Origin: Pantoea sp. AS-PWVM4
GTDB lineage: Bacteria; Pseudomonadota; Gammaproteobacteria; Enterobacterales; Enterobacteriaceae
Direction of reading: 5' to 3'
NCBI RefSeq assembly: GCF_000468095.1
Contig: NZ_ASZC01000014.1
Location: forward strand, 124,001-188,000
Length of the DNA stretch: 64,000 nucleotides
Part shown: positions 1 through 10,874 of the stretch, in pieces
Layout of the letters: the number at the start of each line of letters is the position of its first letter
Numbering within the stretch: the stretch's first letter is position 1
The notes under the pieces: generated by a model
What the model was told of the DNA's origin: nothing
Database searches by the model: none
Seen by the model: only the letters and a program-made list of their open reading frames with translations
Made by a program: the position numbers and the translations under genes

Positions 1-1267
1 AATTACGGAACTGATCGAGGCTGGCGCAGGCTGGTGACAGCAGCACCATATCGCCCGCTTTTGCCTGCTGCGCGATCTGTTCCATTGCCTGCTGCATGGT
101 TTCAGTGCGGGTAGCAACGTCCGGCCGTAAGGCCGCCAGTGCATCGCCGTCACGGCCAAAGCAGAACAGTCGCACGTTGTCACCTTGCAGATAACGCGCC
201 AACGGGCTGAAATCAGCGGATTTACCATCGCCGCCCAGCAGTAGCCACAGCGTGCCTTTGACCTGCAAACCATTCAACGCGGCTTCAGTGCTGCCAACAT
301 TGGTGGCTTTGGAGTCGTTAATCCAACGAATACCGTGCGCTTCATGCGCCAGTTGGAAGCGATGCGGCAAGCCGGTAAAGGTGGTCAGCGCTTTCAGGCT
401 GGAGGCTCGCGGGATATTTACCGCATCAGCCAGCGCCAGCGCCGCTAACGCATTGGTGTAGTTGTGTTGCCCCACCAGCTTCATTTCGTCGGTGTTCAGC
501 ACCTTCTCACCTTTCACACGCAACCAGGTACTGCCCTGCTGCCGGTTGAGATGATAATCACCGATATCGATACCAAAGCTGACGCAGCGGGTATCGGCAC
601 CGCGTACCGGCATGGTCATGCCGTCATCGGCGTTAACCACACATATCCGGGCGTTTTCGTAGATGCGCAGTTTGGCAGCGCGGTACTGCTGCATGCCCAA
701 CGGATAGCGATCCATATGATCTTCCGTCACGTTGAGGATGGTCGCCGCAGCGGCTTTCAGGCTGTAGGTGGTTTCCAGCTGGAAGCTGGAGAGTTCCAGC
801 ACGTACAGCTGAGCCGGGGATTTCAGCAGTGACAACGCCGGTAAACCGATATTGCCACCCACACCCACCTGCCAGCCTGCGGCACGCGCCATTTCCCCCA
901 CCAGGGTGGTCACGGTGCTTTTACCGTTAGAGCCGGTAATCGCCACAATCGGTGCCTGCGCTTCACGACAGAACAGCTCGATATCACCCACGATTTCGAT
1001 ACCGGCATCTGCCGCTTCGCTCAAGGCCGGGTGCGCAAGGGCAATACCTGGGCTGGCGATAATTAAATCGGCCGCCAGCAACCAGTCGTTGTTCAGTCCA
1101 CCGACATAGCGCTCCACCTGTTCTGGCAGCTTATCCAGACCCGGCGGTGACACACGGGTGTCCATCACGCGGGGCGTTACGCCCTGCGCTAAAAAGAAAT
1201 CAACACAGGAGAGGCCGGTCAGCCCCAACCCGATGATGACGACTTTTCTGCCCCGATAGTCAGCCAT
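1..1267 (-). CDS. murD: UDP-N-acetylmuramoyl-L-alanine--D-glutamate ligase (3' end cut by window edge)
   Basis: MurD adds D-glutamate to UDP-MurNAc-L-Ala in the cytoplasm, the second amino-acid step of peptidoglycan precursor synthesis. The frame opens at the ATG at 1267-1265, two bases past the mraY stop, and begins [18 protein letters not shown], a Rossmann-type N-terminal uracil-nucleotide-binding domain. The Mur-ligase ATP loop GSNGKST lies near residue 112. The visible frame covers about 422 codons, so compared with about 438 in E. coli only the last 15 or so residues are missing; the final visible segment reads [12 protein letters not shown], the conserved C-terminal motif. It is the most distal dcw gene in the window and the cluster evidently continues to the left. 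There is no sign of disruption. Confidence 0.97.
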   Translation of the reverse strand, partial: MADYRGRKVVIIGLGLTGLSCVDFFLAQGVTPRVMDTRVSPPGLDKLPEQVERYVGGLNNDWLLAADLIIASPGIALAHPALSEAADAGIEIVGDIELFCREAQAPIVAITGSNGKSTVTTLVGEMARAAGWQVGVGGNIGLPALSLLKSPAQLYVLELSSFQLETTYSLKAAAATILNVTEDHMDRYPLGMQQYRAAKLRIYENARICVVNADDGMTMPVRGADTRCVSFGIDIGDYHLNRQQGSTWLRVKGEKVLNTDEMKLVGQHNYTNALAALALADAVNIPRASSLKALTTFTGLPHRFQLAHEAHGIRWINDSKATNVGSTEAALNGLQVKGTLWLLLGGDGKSADFSPLARYLQGDNVRLFCFGRDGDALAALRPDVATRTETMQQAMEQIAQQAKAGDMVLLSPACASLDQFRN

Positions 1268-1269
1268 GA

Positions 1270-2352
1270 TTAACGTACCTTCAGCGTTGCCAGGCCAATC
1301 AGCACCAGCATCAGCGAAATAATCCAGAAGCGCACGATCACGCGCGGCTCCGGCCAGCCTTTCAATTCATAGTGATGGTGAATCGGTGCCATGCGGAAAA
1401 TGCGTTGTCCGCGCAGCTTGAACGACCCCACCTGGAGGATCACTGACAGCGTCTCCACCACGAACACGCCACCCATGATCACCAGCAAAAATTCCTGACG
1501 CAGCAACACCGCGATGGTACCGAGCGCGCCACCCAGCGCCAGCGAACCGACATCACCCATAAAAACTTGCGCCGGATAGGTGTTGAACCACAGGAAACCG
1601 AGGCCTGCACCGACAATCGCGGTACACACGATCACCAGTTCCCCCGCATGACGCAGATAAGGGATATGCAGATACTCAGCAAACTTCACGTTACCGGTCG
1701 CCCAGGCAACCAACGCAAAGCCGGCAGCGACGAACACGGTCGGCATGATTGCCAGACCATCCAGACCGTCGGTCAGGTTGACGGCGTTCCCCGTCCCTAC
1801 AATCACAAAGTAAGCCAGCAGAATGTAAAACAGCCCCAGCTGCGGCATGATGTCTTTGAAGAACGGCACCACCAGCTCTGTCGCCGGGGTGTCTTTACCC
1901 GCCAGGTAGAGCGCGAACGCCACACCGAGCGAAATCACCGACATCCAGAAGTATTTCCAGCGGGCGATTAACCCTTTGGTGTCTTTGCGTACCACTTTGC
2001 GGTAATCATCGACAAAGCCAATCACACCGAATCCAACCAGTACCACCAATACGCACCAGACATACGGGTTGGACGGATATGCCCACATCAACACCGATAC
2101 AGTGATGGAAGTGAGAATCATCAGGCCGCCCATTGTCGGGGTGCCGCGCTTACTGAAGTGCGACTCAGGGCCATCGTTACGTACTACCTGACCAATTTGC
2201 AGCTTTTGCAGCCAGGCAATCAGGCGTGGGCCCATCCACAGAGAGAGGAACAGAGCGGTCAGCAGGCTGACAATGGCGCGAAACGTCAAATAGGAAAAGA
2301 CGTTAAAGCCGGAATAAAGTGCGACCAGATGCTCGGCCAGCCAAACTAACAT
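1270..2352 (-). CDS. mraY: Phospho-N-acetylmuramoyl-pentapeptide transferase (lipid I synthase)
   Basis: MraY transfers phospho-MurNAc-pentapeptide from UDP to undecaprenyl phosphate, making lipid I at the inner membrane. The 360-residue product has the family's usual length and about ten hydrophobic segments. Diagnostic motifs are the Mg-binding DDYRK near residue 115, [10 protein letters not shown] near residue 190 and the [15 protein letters not shown] segment near residue 325. Its ATG overlaps the murF stop by a few bases and murD starts just after its stop, so it is translated as part of the compact dcw operon. Nothing is anomalous. Confidence 0.98.
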   Translation of the reverse strand: MLVWLAEHLVALYSGFNVFSYLTFRAIVSLLTALFLSLWMGPRLIAWLQKLQIGQVVRNDGPESHFSKRGTPTMGGLMILTSITVSVLMWAYPSNPYVWCVLVVLVGFGVIGFVDDYRKVVRKDTKGLIARWKYFWMSVISLGVAFALYLAGKDTPATELVVPFFKDIMPQLGLFYILLAYFVIVGTGNAVNLTDGLDGLAIMPTVFVAAGFALVAWATGNVKFAEYLHIPYLRHAGELVIVCTAIVGAGLGFLWFNTYPAQVFMGDVGSLALGGALGTIAVLLRQEFLLVIMGGVFVVETLSVILQVGSFKLRGQRIFRMAPIHHHYELKGWPEPRVIVRFWIISLMLVLIGLATLKVR

Positions 2353-3707
2353 GTTCCTTTCTCCTGTAAGCTCTGTACTACCTGCTCCATGGCGGCACTA
2401 CGCGAACCTTTAATCAAAATCGTTAACTCCTGATGTTCGGACAATAACGTCCGTAAACGTTCAATCAGCGCGGCTTTGCTGGCGAAATGTTCGCCATTGC
2501 CACTATTTTCACTGATCAACTGACTAAAGCGTCCGGTGCTCAGTACACAATCAATTCCAGCGGCTTTCGCCGCCTCGCCGACCTGACGGTGACAGGACTC
2601 CGTCTCATCACCAAGTTCCGCCATATCGCCGACCACCATGACGCGATAGCCCGGCATATCGCCCAGCACCTGCGCGGCAGCAGTCATCGATCCCACATTG
2701 GCGTTGTAGCTATCATCAATCAGCAGTTGATGCTCAGCCAGACGAACCGGGAAGAGGCGGCCTGGAACCGGCTGTAATTTCGTCAGACCTGCCTGAATTG
2801 CGCTGAGAGGTGCATCTACCGACAGTGCCAACGCGGCTGCGGCCAGGGCGTTGGCAATATTGTGGCGGCCCGGCAGCGGTAGCGTCACCGCGATATCACC
2901 GTGCGGGGTGTGCAGCGTGAATGCGGTGGCATCGGCGCGCAGTTGGATATCGCTGGCACCAAACTCCACCTCAGCCTGCGGTTGTGGTGAAAAACGCCAC
3001 AAGGTTTTACCCGCCAGCAACGGTTGCCAGTTCGCCAGATCATTGCTGTCGGCGTTGATAATGGCCGTGCCATGCTCTGGTAAGCCACCAAAAATCTCAC
3101 CTTTGGCTTTGGCGACACCGGCAAGCGAACCGAAACCTTCCAGATGCGCTGCGGCAAGGTTATTCACCAGCGCCGTCTCCGGGCGTGTTAAATCGGTGGT
3201 GTAGGCAATCTCGCCCTGGTGGTTCGCACCCAGCTCAATTACCGCGTAGTCATGGTCTTTGGTCAAACGCAGCAGCGTCATTGGCACGCCGAAGTCATTA
3301 TTCAGGTTACCGGCGGTATACAGCGTCTCACCACACTCGCGCAGAATCGCCGCGGTCATCTCTTTAACCGAGGTTTTGCCGGACGAGCCGGTCAACGCGA
3401 CCACACGGGCTTTTGCCTGCTGGCGCACCCAGGCAGCCAGTTGACCAAAAGCGATACGGGTATCGGCCACCACGACCTGCGGTACAGCCACAGGCAAGTG
3501 CTTACTTACCAGCAACGCCTGCGCGCCACTGGCGATCGCATCGCCGACAAAGTCGTGTGCATCAAAGCGCTCACCTACCAGGGCGACAAACAGGCACCCT
3601 GCTGTCACTTTTCGGGTATCGGTGACCACGTCGTTGACGGTTGCATCGCTTCCGTACAACGTACCGCCACTGACGTTAGCCAGTGTGTCGAGGGAAATCG
3701 GGATCAT
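2346..3707 (-). CDS. murF: UDP-N-acetylmuramoyl-tripeptide--D-alanyl-D-alanine ligase
   Basis: MurF attaches D-Ala-D-Ala to UDP-MurNAc-tripeptide, completing the cytoplasmic pentapeptide precursor. The 453-residue protein shows the Mur-ligase ATP loop GSSGKTS (about residues 108-113), an [10 protein letters not shown] segment in the central domain, and a C-terminal VVGDMAELG motif. Length is close to the E. coli enzyme. Its ATG overlaps the murE stop in an ATGA arrangement, and its own stop overlaps the mraY start, indicating translational coupling. Confidence 0.98.
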   Translation of the reverse strand: MIPISLDTLANVSGGTLYGSDATVNDVVTDTRKVTAGCLFVALVGERFDAHDFVGDAIASGAQALLVSKHLPVAVPQVVVADTRIAFGQLAAWVRQQAKARVVALTGSSGKTSVKEMTAAILRECGETLYTAGNLNNDFGVPMTLLRLTKDHDYAVIELGANHQGEIAYTTDLTRPETALVNNLAAAHLEGFGSLAGVAKAKGEIFGGLPEHGTAIINADSNDLANWQPLLAGKTLWRFSPQPQAEVEFGASDIQLRADATAFTLHTPHGDIAVTLPLPGRHNIANALAAAALALSVDAPLSAIQAGLTKLQPVPGRLFPVRLAEHQLLIDDSYNANVGSMTAAAQVLGDMPGYRVMVVGDMAELGDETESCHRQVGEAAKAAGIDCVLSTGRFSQLISENSGNGEHFASKAALIERLRTLLSEHQELTILIKGSRSAAMEQVVQSLQEKGTC

Positions 3708-5191
3708 GCCATTACCCCCAGTAAACGGGCGACCGTGTCGCGGTCGGAATAGTCCAGGCGGCGATTGCCGACGATCTGATAATCTTCGTGCCCTTTACCT
3801 GCCACCAGCACGATATCCTCGGCTTTGGCTTGCATAATGGCGTTGGTGACCGCCTGCGCCCGCCCCGCTACCACGCGCGCGCGGCCAGGGTCGAGCAATC
3901 CGGTCAAGATGTCATTCACGATTGCCTGCGGATCTTCACTACGTGGGTTGTCATCGGTGATCACCACCACGTCAGCAAACTGTTCAGCAATCGCCCCCAT
4001 CAGCGGGCGCTTGCCTTTATCGCGATCGCCACCACAACCAAACAGGCACCATAACTGACCTTTACAGTGCAGGCGCGCTGCTTCCAGCGCTTTCTCCAGC
4101 GCATCTGGCGTATGGGCGTAATCAACCACTACCGTAGGTTTTTCCGGCGCACTAAACACTTCCATACGACCTGTGACCGGCAGTAACTGCGATGCGCTGC
4201 TGACCAGGGCATCCAGTGGGTATTCCAGCGACAGCAGCGTTGCCAAAGCCAGCAACAGGTTGCTAACGTTAAAAGCCCCCATCAGGCGGCTGTCAAACTC
4301 GCCATCACCCCAACTGGAGCTGAAGCGGATATGCGCCCCGCCATCGTGATAGTTTACGGCGGTGGCTTTCAGCCAGCGGCCATGACAACCGGGTTGCAGG
4401 TTATCCGCCATGGTGACGGCAACGGCATCCGGCAGGTTTGCCAGCCAGCGACGTCCAACCTCGTCATCCGCGTTGATAATCGCCGCACCAACATGGTGTT
4501 CAGAGAACAACAACCATTTGGCCGCTTCGTAGCTTTGCATATCACCGTGATAATCGAGGTGATCGCGACTCAGATTGGTAAACACCGCAGCAGCAAACGG
4601 CAGAGCAGCAACACGATGCTGTACCAGGCCATGCGACGACACTTCCATCGCCGCCAGCGTTGCGCCCTGGCCTACCAGGTCGTGCAGGACATGCTGAACA
4701 TCCACGGCGGAACCGGTGGTATTTTCCGTCGGTGCCAGTTGGCCATACAGACCATTACCCACCGTCCCCATCACCGCGCCCGTCTCGCCCAGCAGATTGG
4801 CCCACTGCGCGATCAATTGGGTGGTGGTGGTTTTGCCGTTGGTGCCGGTGACACCAATTAATTTCAGTTTTTCAGCAGGTTGCTGATAAAAGCGTCCAGC
4901 CAGTGCCGAGAGACGCTGCGGCAACTGCGCCAGATAGATAACCGGGACACCATGTATCTCGCGGATATCTCCATCGCTGGCTTCACCTTCGGCTTCGGCA
5001 ATCACTGCCGCCACGCCTTGGGCAATAGCCTGCGGAATAAATCGACGTCCATCAGCATGATGGCCCGCCACGGCGATAAACAGATCGCCAGAAGCCGCAG
5101 AGCGGCTATCCAGTGTCATGTCACGGAGTGGACGCGCCGGCGCGCCCGGCACCCAAGGGGCCAGTAAGTCGCGCAGGTTACGATCTGTCAC
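3704..5191 (-). CDS. murE: UDP-N-acetylmuramoyl-tripeptide synthetase (meso-diaminopimelate-adding)
   Basis: MurE adds meso-diaminopimelate to UDP-MurNAc-L-Ala-D-Glu. The ATP loop GTNGKTTTT lies near residue 116, and DNPRSEDP near residue 413 is the substrate-selecting motif of DAP-type MurE enzymes, so the wall is DAP-type. I place the start at the GTG at 5191: it has a GAGGA Shine-Dalgarno about six bases upstream and gives 495 residues, the E. coli length. An in-frame GTG at 5203 would add four residues but has poorer spacing. The start lies inside the ftsI 3' end, overlapping by 14 bases. Confidence 0.96.
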   Translation of the reverse strand: MTDRNLRDLLAPWVPGAPARPLRDMTLDSRSAASGDLFIAVAGHHADGRRFIPQAIAQGVAAVIAEAEGEASDGDIREIHGVPVIYLAQLPQRLSALAGRFYQQPAEKLKLIGVTGTNGKTTTTQLIAQWANLLGETGAVMGTVGNGLYGQLAPTENTTGSAVDVQHVLHDLVGQGATLAAMEVSSHGLVQHRVAALPFAAAVFTNLSRDHLDYHGDMQSYEAAKWLLFSEHHVGAAIINADDEVGRRWLANLPDAVAVTMADNLQPGCHGRWLKATAVNYHDGGAHIRFSSSWGDGEFDSRLMGAFNVSNLLLALATLLSLEYPLDALVSSASQLLPVTGRMEVFSAPEKPTVVVDYAHTPDALEKALEAARLHCKGQLWCLFGCGGDRDKGKRPLMGAIAEQFADVVVITDDNPRSEDPQAIVNDILTGLLDPGRARVVAGRAQAVTNAIMQAKAEDIVLVAGKGHEDYQIVGNRRLDYSDRDTVARLLGVMA

Positions 5192-6944
5192 TTGATTCCT
5201 CACTCTGGTTCTTCACCAAATCGTTCTTATCATTTACCGGTAGCGCATCGGGTTCGATGTTCATGGTACGCAGTACGCCGCCCATGATGGCACCAAACAC
5301 CGGCGCGGAGACCGCACCACCATAATATTTACCGGCCTGGGGATCGTTGATCACCACCACCAAAGCAAAACGAGGATGACTGGCAGGCGCTACGCCTGCG
5401 GTGTAAGCAATGTATTTGTTGACGTAACGTCCATCGGGACCGACTTTCTTCGCGGTACCGGTTTTGATCGCAATGCGATAGCCCTTGATGGCGGCCTTAA
5501 CGCCACCGCCACCCGGCAGAGCAACGCTTTCCATCATATGCACCACGGTTTTCACCAGGTCTTCCGGGAAAACACGTTCACCGGCAACCGGTGGATCAAC
5601 CTTGGTAATCGACAGCGGACGATAGACGCCATAGCTGCCAATGGTTGCGTAGACTCGCGCTAACTGTAACGGCGTTACCATTAGCCCGTAGCCGAAAGAG
5701 AAGGTGGCCCTCTCTATGTCAGACCACCGTTGTTTTTGAGGATATAAGCCACTGCTTTCTCCGACCAACCCCAAATTGGTCGCCTTACCCAGCCCAAAGC
5801 GCGCGTAAGTGTCTACGAGTGCTGAGGACGGCATCGCTAACGCCAGACGTGAAACCCCGACGTTACTCGACTTCTGTAGGACCCCGGTCAGGGTCAATTC
5901 GTTGTAGCGCGCCACATCTTTGATCTCATGACCATTGATACGATAAGGCACGGTATTCAGTACGCTGTTTTCTTTCACCACGCCGCGTTGCAGGGCAGTC
6001 ATCACCACCATCGGCTTAACGGTGGAGCCCGGCTCGAAGATGTCGGTAATAGCGCGGTTACGCATCACATCTTTTGGCGTGTTGGCAAGGTTGTTCGGGT
6101 TATAGGCCGGGCTGTTAGCCATCGCCAGCACTTCACCGGTGTTAACGTCCACCAACACCGCAGAACCCGATTCGGCTTTGTTAAAGGCCACCGCGTTATT
6201 CAGTTCGCGATACACCAGCGCCTGCAAACGTTCATCAATGCTCAGCGTCAGGTTATGGGCGGCGCGGCTATCCACCGAGGAGATATCTTCAATCACGCGA
6301 CCGTAACGATCTTTACGCACCGTACGTTCGCCAGGTTCACCTGTCAGCCATTTGTCGAAGCTTTTTTCTGTGCCTTCAATGCCCTGACCGTCGATATTGG
6401 TAAAGCCAATCAGGTGGGCAGTAACCTGACCAGCCGGATAGTAGCGGCGAGACTCTTCACGCAGATAGATACCTGGAAGCTTGAGTTTTTTGACATATTC
6501 GCCGATCGCCGGGTTCACCTGACGGGCCAGATAAACAAAACGCCCTTTCGGGTTGGCGTTGATGCGTGAGGCGAGTTGGTCGAGCGGGATCGACAGCGCA
6601 TCCGACAGCGCTTTCCAGCGGCTATCGACGGAGACACCGCCGTGTTCATTCAGTTCTTTCGGATCGGCCCAGATGGCGTTCACCGGCACGCTGACCGCCA
6701 ACGGACGCCCGGCGCGATCGCTGATCATGCCACGCGCGGTAGGGACTGCCTGCACACGCAGTGAACGCAAATCCCCTTCTTTCACCAGTTTGTCAGGATT
6801 AATCACCTGCAACCAGGCAACACGCGATAACAGGCCACCCAGCGCCAGTAAAATACAGCCGCACAGCAACGCAAAACGCCAGCTTACAAAGCTGGCCTTA
6901 TCTTCCGGTTTTTTTAACTTCAGCGTTTTGCTTGCGCCGCTCAT
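5178..6944 (-). CDS. ftsI: Peptidoglycan D,D-transpeptidase FtsI (penicillin-binding protein 3)
   Basis: FtsI cross-links septal peptidoglycan as part of the divisome and is the target of several beta-lactams. The chosen ATG at 6944 gives 588 residues, the E. coli length: a short cytoplasmic tail, one transmembrane helix ([16 protein letters not shown], about residues 23-38), a non-catalytic pedestal domain and the transpeptidase domain. Catalytic motifs are the SxxK tetrad in EPGSTVKP (active serine near 307), the SSN triad in QKSSNVG and KTGTAKK near residue 494. A longer frame from 7001 runs into ftsL and lacks similarity to the family N-terminus. It begins 16 bases after ftsL and overlaps murE. 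Confidence 0.97.
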   Translation of the reverse strand: MSGASKTLKLKKPEDKASFVSWRFALLCGCILLALGGLLSRVAWLQVINPDKLVKEGDLRSLRVQAVPTARGMISDRAGRPLAVSVPVNAIWADPKELNEHGGVSVDSRWKALSDALSIPLDQLASRINANPKGRFVYLARQVNPAIGEYVKKLKLPGIYLREESRRYYPAGQVTAHLIGFTNIDGQGIEGTEKSFDKWLTGEPGERTVRKDRYGRVIEDISSVDSRAAHNLTLSIDERLQALVYRELNNAVAFNKAESGSAVLVDVNTGEVLAMANSPAYNPNNLANTPKDVMRNRAITDIFEPGSTVKPMVVMTALQRGVVKENSVLNTVPYRINGHEIKDVARYNELTLTGVLQKSSNVGVSRLALAMPSSALVDTYARFGLGKATNLGLVGESSGLYPQKQRWSDIERATFSFGYGLMVTPLQLARVYATIGSYGVYRPLSITKVDPPVAGERVFPEDLVKTVVHMMESVALPGGGGVKAAIKGYRIAIKTGTAKKVGPDGRYVNKYIAYTAGVAPASHPRFALVVVINDPQAGKYYGGAVSAPVFGAIMGGVLRTMNIEPDALPVNDKNDLVKNQSEESSDRS

Positions 6945-6960
6945 CAGGTTCTGAGATTCC

Positions 6961-7281
6961 TTATTGCTGCACCACAATGTTTTCCTGTGAAGGATCGACA
7001 TGCTGCATTTGCAATTTCTCGGTTGCGATTCGTTCTACCCGGCTGTGATCGCCGAGTGCGTTCTCTTCCAGAATCAGGTTGCGCCACTCAATATCCAGGG
7101 CATCACGCTCCAGCACCAACTGTTCACGTTCTGCCGTCAGACGACGCGTCTTATGCGTGGTCGTGACCACCAGCATCGCGGAAATCAGGACCGCCACCAG
7201 CAACAGCACCGGAATCTTGCCAAAACGCAGCAGATCGCCACCAATGACACCGGGCAGGCTATGACGCTCGTTTCCGATCAT
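6961..7281 (-). CDS. ftsL: Cell division protein FtsL
   Basis: FtsL is a small bitopic divisome protein that forms a complex with FtsB and FtsQ and helps activate FtsWI. The 106-residue product has a short cytoplasmic N-terminus, one membrane span (about residues 22-42, [18 protein letters not shown]), then a heptad-rich periplasmic coiled coil ([19 protein letters not shown]). The C-terminal half is nearly identical to E. coli FtsL, but the N-terminus is about 15 residues shorter because the ATG overlaps the rsmH stop (ATGA). An upstream alternative start inside rsmH cannot be excluded. Confidence 0.95.
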   Translation of the reverse strand: MIGNERHSLPGVIGGDLLRFGKIPVLLLVAVLISAMLVVTTTHKTRRLTAEREQLVLERDALDIEWRNLILEENALGDHSRVERIATEKLQMQHVDPSQENIVVQQ

Positions 7282-8219
7282 GACGCTGTCCTTTCAGCAA
7301 TACGCAGCACCGAACTGCGTGCGCGTGGGTTATCAGCGACTTCGGCTTCGCCCGGCACCAGCTTGCCAAGCGTTTTCAGTTCCCGACCACCCAACGCCTT
7401 CAACTGCGTTTCGGTCATTGGGATACCTGCCGGTACTTGCGGACCACGGCTCTGATCGCGCATAAAGCGTTTCACCAGGCGATCCTCCAGTGAGTGGAAG
7501 CTGATCACGGACAATCTGCCGCCAGGTGCCAGTACTGACAACGCCCCTTTCAGCGCGGTGTCGATCTCTTCCAGTTCACTGTTGATCCAGATACGAATCG
7601 CCTGAAAACTGCGGGTCGCCGGATGCTTGAATTTATCTTTTACCGGTGTTGCCGCAGCAATCACTTCAGCCAACTCTTTGGTGCGCGTCATCGGCTGCTC
7701 GCGGTTGCGCTCGACAATCGCCCGGGCAATGCGCTTGGCAAAACGTTCCTCACCGTAGGTCTTCAGCACAAAAGCGATATCGGCTTCTTCAGCGCTGAGT
7801 AACCATTCCGACGCTGACTGGCCACGCGTCGGGTCCATGCGCATGTCCAACGGCCCATCACGCATGAAAGAGAAACCACGTTCTGCGTCATCCAACTGCG
7901 GCGATGACACGCCTAAATCGAGTAAAACGCCGTCGATCTTGCCGGTCAGCCCGCGCTCGGTTACGTATTCCGCCAGTGCCGAAAACGGCCCATGCACGAT
8001 CGAGAAGCGCGGATCTTTTATCTCAGCGGCTGCGGCTATGGCTTGCGGATCGCGATCAATCGCCAGTAGCTGCCCGTTCGCGCCAAGTTGCGAAAGGATC
8101 AATCTGGAGTGACCACCGCGACCAAAAGTGCCGTCAATGTATATGCCGTCTTCCCTGATATTGAGAGCGTTTACCGCCTCATCCAGCAGCACTGTGGTGT
8201 GTTTGAAATTTTCCTGCAT
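7278..8219 (-). CDS. rsmH: 16S rRNA (cytosine-1402 N4)-methyltransferase
   Basis: RsmH (formerly MraW) methylates N4 of C1402 in the 16S rRNA P-site region using S-adenosylmethionine. The 313-residue protein matches the E. coli length. The SAM-binding glycine loop is GTFGRGGHS (about residues 30-38), followed by [11 protein letters not shown] and the family signature [13 protein letters not shown] near residue 100. It follows mraZ by two bases and overlaps ftsL by four bases, the conserved order at the front of the dcw cluster. Confidence 0.98.
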   Translation of the reverse strand: MQENFKHTTVLLDEAVNALNIREDGIYIDGTFGRGGHSRLILSQLGANGQLLAIDRDPQAIAAAAEIKDPRFSIVHGPFSALAEYVTERGLTGKIDGVLLDLGVSSPQLDDAERGFSFMRDGPLDMRMDPTRGQSASEWLLSAEEADIAFVLKTYGEERFAKRIARAIVERNREQPMTRTKELAEVIAAATPVKDKFKHPATRSFQAIRIWINSELEEIDTALKGALSVLAPGGRLSVISFHSLEDRLVKRFMRDQSRGPQVPAGIPMTETQLKALGGRELKTLGKLVPGEAEVADNPRARSSVLRIAERTAS

Positions 8220-8221
8220 AG

Positions 8222-8680
8222 CTATAGCGACAAGTCCTGCAACCGCTCAGATAAAGGTTCCTGAGCTGACTGTTCTGCGTCAATATCATCCTTAACTTGT
8301 TGATACCAGGTCTGTTCATCCCACAGTTCAAACTTGTTGAACTGGCCGACCAGCATCACTTCTTTCGTCAGGCTCGCATGTTGGCGAAGGGTATTTGCCA
8401 ACAACAAGCGACCTGCATTATCCATCTGACACTCACTGGCATGCCCCAACAGCAGACGCTGCACGCGACGCTCGGCGGGGTTCATGCTGGATAAGCGAGA
8501 CAGCTTTTTCTCAATGATTTCCCATTCGGGCAGGGTATAAAGCAGCAGGCAGGGCTGATGGAGGTCGATGGTGCAAACCATTTGACCCTGAGACTCTGCG
8601 ATCAGCAATTCACGATAGCGTGTTGGTACGGCCAGTCGCCCTTTGCTGTCGAGATTGACTAACGTTGCCCCACGGAACAT
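8222..8680 (-). CDS. mraZ: Transcriptional regulator MraZ
   Basis: MraZ is a double SpoVT/AbrB-fold protein that binds direct repeats in the dcw promoter leader and represses the operon, including its own gene. The product is 152 residues, the E. coli length, with two AbrB-like repeats: [15 protein letters not shown] near residue 10 and [14 protein letters not shown] near residue 88. As the first gene of the cluster it is preceded by a promoter at 8742-8771 and repeat operators at 8701-8725. No irregularity is seen. Confidence 0.98.
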   Translation of the reverse strand: MFRGATLVNLDSKGRLAVPTRYRELLIAESQGQMVCTIDLHQPCLLLYTLPEWEIIEKKLSRLSSMNPAERRVQRLLLGHASECQMDNAGRLLLANTLRQHASLTKEVMLVGQFNKFELWDEQTWYQQVKDDIDAEQSAQEPLSERLQDLSL

Positions 8681-8700
8681 GCCAGCCTCACCCCTCAGAT

Positions 8701-8725
8701 ACCCTTTTTCACCACTTTATCCCAC
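8701..8725 (-). promoter_or_regulatory. Putative MraZ operator repeats in the mraZ leader
   Basis: Read on the minus strand, the segment contains three directly repeated units about ten bases apart, starting GTGGGA, GTGGTG and AGGGTA. MraZ is known to bind TGGG-type direct repeats at ten-base intervals in the 5' leader of mraZ. The first unit matches well and the other two are degenerate. The position between the promoter and the mraZ start supports autoregulation. Confidence 0.6.
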
Positions 8726-8741
8726 ATTTTACCACGAAAAG

Positions 8742-8771
8742 AGTTTACGGAGCCGATGAAATCCTTGTCAA
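8742..8771 (-). promoter_or_regulatory. Predicted sigma-70 promoter of the dcw cluster (Pmra)
   Basis: On the minus strand a perfect -35 TTGACA (8766-8771) is followed after 18 bases by TAAACT (8742-8747), a four-of-six -10. Transcription would start about 8735, upstream of the MraZ repeats and the mraZ start at 8680. Confidence 0.6.
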
Positions 8772-9173
8772 GCCGCAACGGCGAGTGAATATCACTCTTT
8801 ACAGCGGGTGAAATTATTCAAAGAAGGGTGGAAGAAGACGATGAATGGCAAAATAAAAATTAACCTGATGAATAATGGAATAAAAATTTTCGCGTCATGA
8901 AAAATGGCGAAAAATAAAGCGCGTTGCCCCGTTAAGATAAATATCCCGCGTTATGCGACAGCGGCTGCATTTTAGGGGATTTCCGAAAAGAAGCCCAGCA
9001 CCATCGCGACAGCTCTGCTACCCGCTGCTGCCGAAGATGTAAACAAATAAGAAAAGCCAGGCAGTTTAATTTGTTAGCAAATCAGGTGAAAATTTACGCT
9101 TTTTTACCTGAATGATGGCAGGGAAAATTAACCGGCTGGTTAATAAAGTGGGGCAGCACGCCACCCCACCGAT
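8772..9173. other. AT-rich intergenic region between cra and mraZ
   Basis: About 400 bases without a supportable gene. It is AT-rich on both strands. Near the cra end, 9148-9169 can form a GTGGGG/CCCCAC hairpin which, read on the minus strand, is followed by TTTATTAA and could be a weak cra terminator. No RNA family or operator was recognised in the rest. Confidence 0.5.
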
Positions 9174-10184
9174 TCATTTTGTCCGACGGCTTAATTGACC
9201 ACGGCGAAATAAATTACGCCGAATTCGGGTTAAACCCGGCTTCGGTTTTCGGGGTTCATCCAGTGACGCTAAAACAAGTTCAAGCACGCGTTCCGCAACA
9301 TCACGATGACGCTGCCCTACGGCCAGTACCGGACACTCAAGGAAATCCAGCAATTCGTGGTCGCCAAAGGTGGCAATCGCCAGGTCGGTTGGCAGACGCC
9401 CGTCACGTTTCAGCGTTACATCCATCACCCCCTGTAACAGACCAAATGAGGTGGTGAACAATGCCTCTGGCATAGGATGATCTTCCAGATATTTCTCGAA
9501 CAGCGCCGCGGCAGCCGTGCGTTCAAAGCTATTGCAGTAGATATAATCGATTGGGCGCTCGTCGCCTTTCCACGCCTCACGGAAACCCATTTCGCGCAGG
9601 AAGCTCACCGACAGTTCCGGCAGCGCGCCAAGGAACAGGACGTTTTTCACCGGCAGCTGACGCAATTCAGCGGCCAGTTGCTGGGCATCATCCTGATCGG
9701 CACCGACCACGCTGGTAAAATGTTCACGATCCAGCGCACGGTCCAGCGCAATGATCGGCAGCGGATCGTTGATCCAGCGCTGATAAAACGGGTGTTCCGG
9801 CGGTAGTGAAGTAGAAACAATGATCGCATCAACCTGACGCTGCAAAAGATGTTCAATGCAGCGCATCTCGTTATCAGGCTGATCTTCAGAACAGGCGATC
9901 AGCAGTTGATATCCACGCTGCCGCGCCTGGCGTTCAAGGTAATTGGCAATGCGCGTATAGCTGGTGTTTTCCAGATCGGGGATCACCAGCCCAATGGAAC
10001 GGGTACGCCCGGCGCGCAGGCCCGCCGCCACGGCATTCGGGTGATAATTGTACTCACGCACCACCGCCATCACTTTCTCGACGGTTTTGTCGCTGACACG
10101 ATATTGCCGCGCTTTGCCATTGATCACATAGCTGGCCGTAGTGCGCGACACGCCAGCCAGGCGCGCGATTTCATCCAGTTTCAC
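9174..10184 (-). CDS. cra: Catabolite repressor/activator Cra (FruR)
   Basis: Cra is a LacI-family regulator that controls glycolytic and gluconeogenic genes and releases DNA when it binds fructose 1-phosphate or fructose 1,6-bisphosphate. The 336-residue product has the LacI-type helix-turn-helix at its extreme N-terminus ([20 protein letters not shown]), the hinge-helix region [22 protein letters not shown], and a periplasmic-binding-protein-like effector domain. It is close to the 334-residue E. coli protein along its full length. It sits downstream of ilvIH on the same strand, as in E. coli, but a strong terminator at 10321-10350 separates them. Confidence 0.98.
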   Translation of the reverse strand: MKLDEIARLAGVSRTTASYVINGKARQYRVSDKTVEKVMAVVREYNYHPNAVAAGLRAGRTRSIGLVIPDLENTSYTRIANYLERQARQRGYQLLIACSEDQPDNEMRCIEHLLQRQVDAIIVSTSLPPEHPFYQRWINDPLPIIALDRALDREHFTSVVGADQDDAQQLAAELRQLPVKNVLFLGALPELSVSFLREMGFREAWKGDERPIDYIYCNSFERTAAAALFEKYLEDHPMPEALFTTSFGLLQGVMDVTLKRDGRLPTDLAIATFGDHELLDFLECPVLAVGQRHRDVAERVLELVLASLDEPRKPKPGLTRIRRNLFRRGQLSRRTK

Positions 10185-10320
10185 GATGACACCTTAATTC
10201 CTGATAAGCCCTGTGGCGGAAATGCCCGCAGAGTAGCTAAGGGTAAAACATTTGTAACATCTAACCGCAGAAAACTACGCTGAGCAACCGCTTTTATCCG
10301 TCAGCTTGTTCAAGCGCATA

Positions 10321-10350
10321 AAATAAAAAAACCCGGCATTACGCCGGGTT
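10321..10350 (-). terminator. Intrinsic terminator of ilvIH
   Basis: On the minus strand AACCCGGC and GCCGGGTT form an eight-base-pair stem with a five-base loop, followed by TTTTTTTATTT. It lies 30 bases beyond the ilvH stop and would end ilvIH transcription before cra. Confidence 0.9.
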
Positions 10351-10380
10351 AGCATCGTGACTGTCTGTTACTGACGGTGA

Positions 10381-10872
10381 TTAACGCATGATGCGATCGC
10401 CGCGCGATACACCAACGATACCGGAACGTGCCACTTCAACAATTTCCGCTACGTCACGGACAGTGTTAAGAAACGCATCCAGCTTGTCGCTGGTGCCTGC
10501 CAGCTGAACCGTGTACAGCGTTGGCGTCACGTCGATGATCTGCCCACGGAAAATTTCCGCGCTGCGTTTCACTTCTTCGCGGCCATAGCCGGTCGCCTGG
10601 ATTTTCACCAGCATGATTTCACGTTCAACGTAGGCACCCTGCCCCAGCTCGCTGACACGTAACACGTCAACTAACTTGTGCAGTTGTTTCTCGATCTGCT
10701 CCAGCACCTTTTCATCGCCGACGGTTTGAATCGTCATACGTGACAGGGTGGGATCATCAGTTGGCGCTACCGTCAGGCTTTCAATGTTGTAGCCGCGTTG
10801 CGAAAACAGGCCAACCACGCGGGACAATGCGCCGGATTCGTTCTCCAGCAGTACCGATAAAATACGACGCAT
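10381..10872 (-). CDS. ilvH: Acetolactate synthase III regulatory subunit
   Basis: IlvH is the small, valine-sensing subunit of acetolactate synthase III and is needed for full activity and feedback inhibition. Starting at the ATG at 10872 the product is [21 protein letters not shown]..., 163 residues, matching E. coli length. An N-terminal ACT domain (about 1-80) carries the valine site, followed by a C-terminal ALS-small-subunit domain. A longer frame from 10902 would overlap ilvI and is not conserved. It begins two bases after the ilvI stop, so the two subunits are made from one mRNA. Confidence 0.97.
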   Translation of the reverse strand: MRRILSVLLENESGALSRVVGLFSQRGYNIESLTVAPTDDPTLSRMTIQTVGDEKVLEQIEKQLHKLVDVLRVSELGQGAYVEREIMLVKIQATGYGREEVKRSAEIFRGQIIDVTPTLYTVQLAGTSDKLDAFLNTVRDVAEIVEVARSGIVGVSRGDRIMR

Positions 10873-10874
10873 AA

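Noticed and set aside
8772..9173. A small gene or regulatory RNA between cra and mraZ
   Set aside because: Only short AT-rich frames with poor ribosome sites are present and no known RNA family could be matched by eye.
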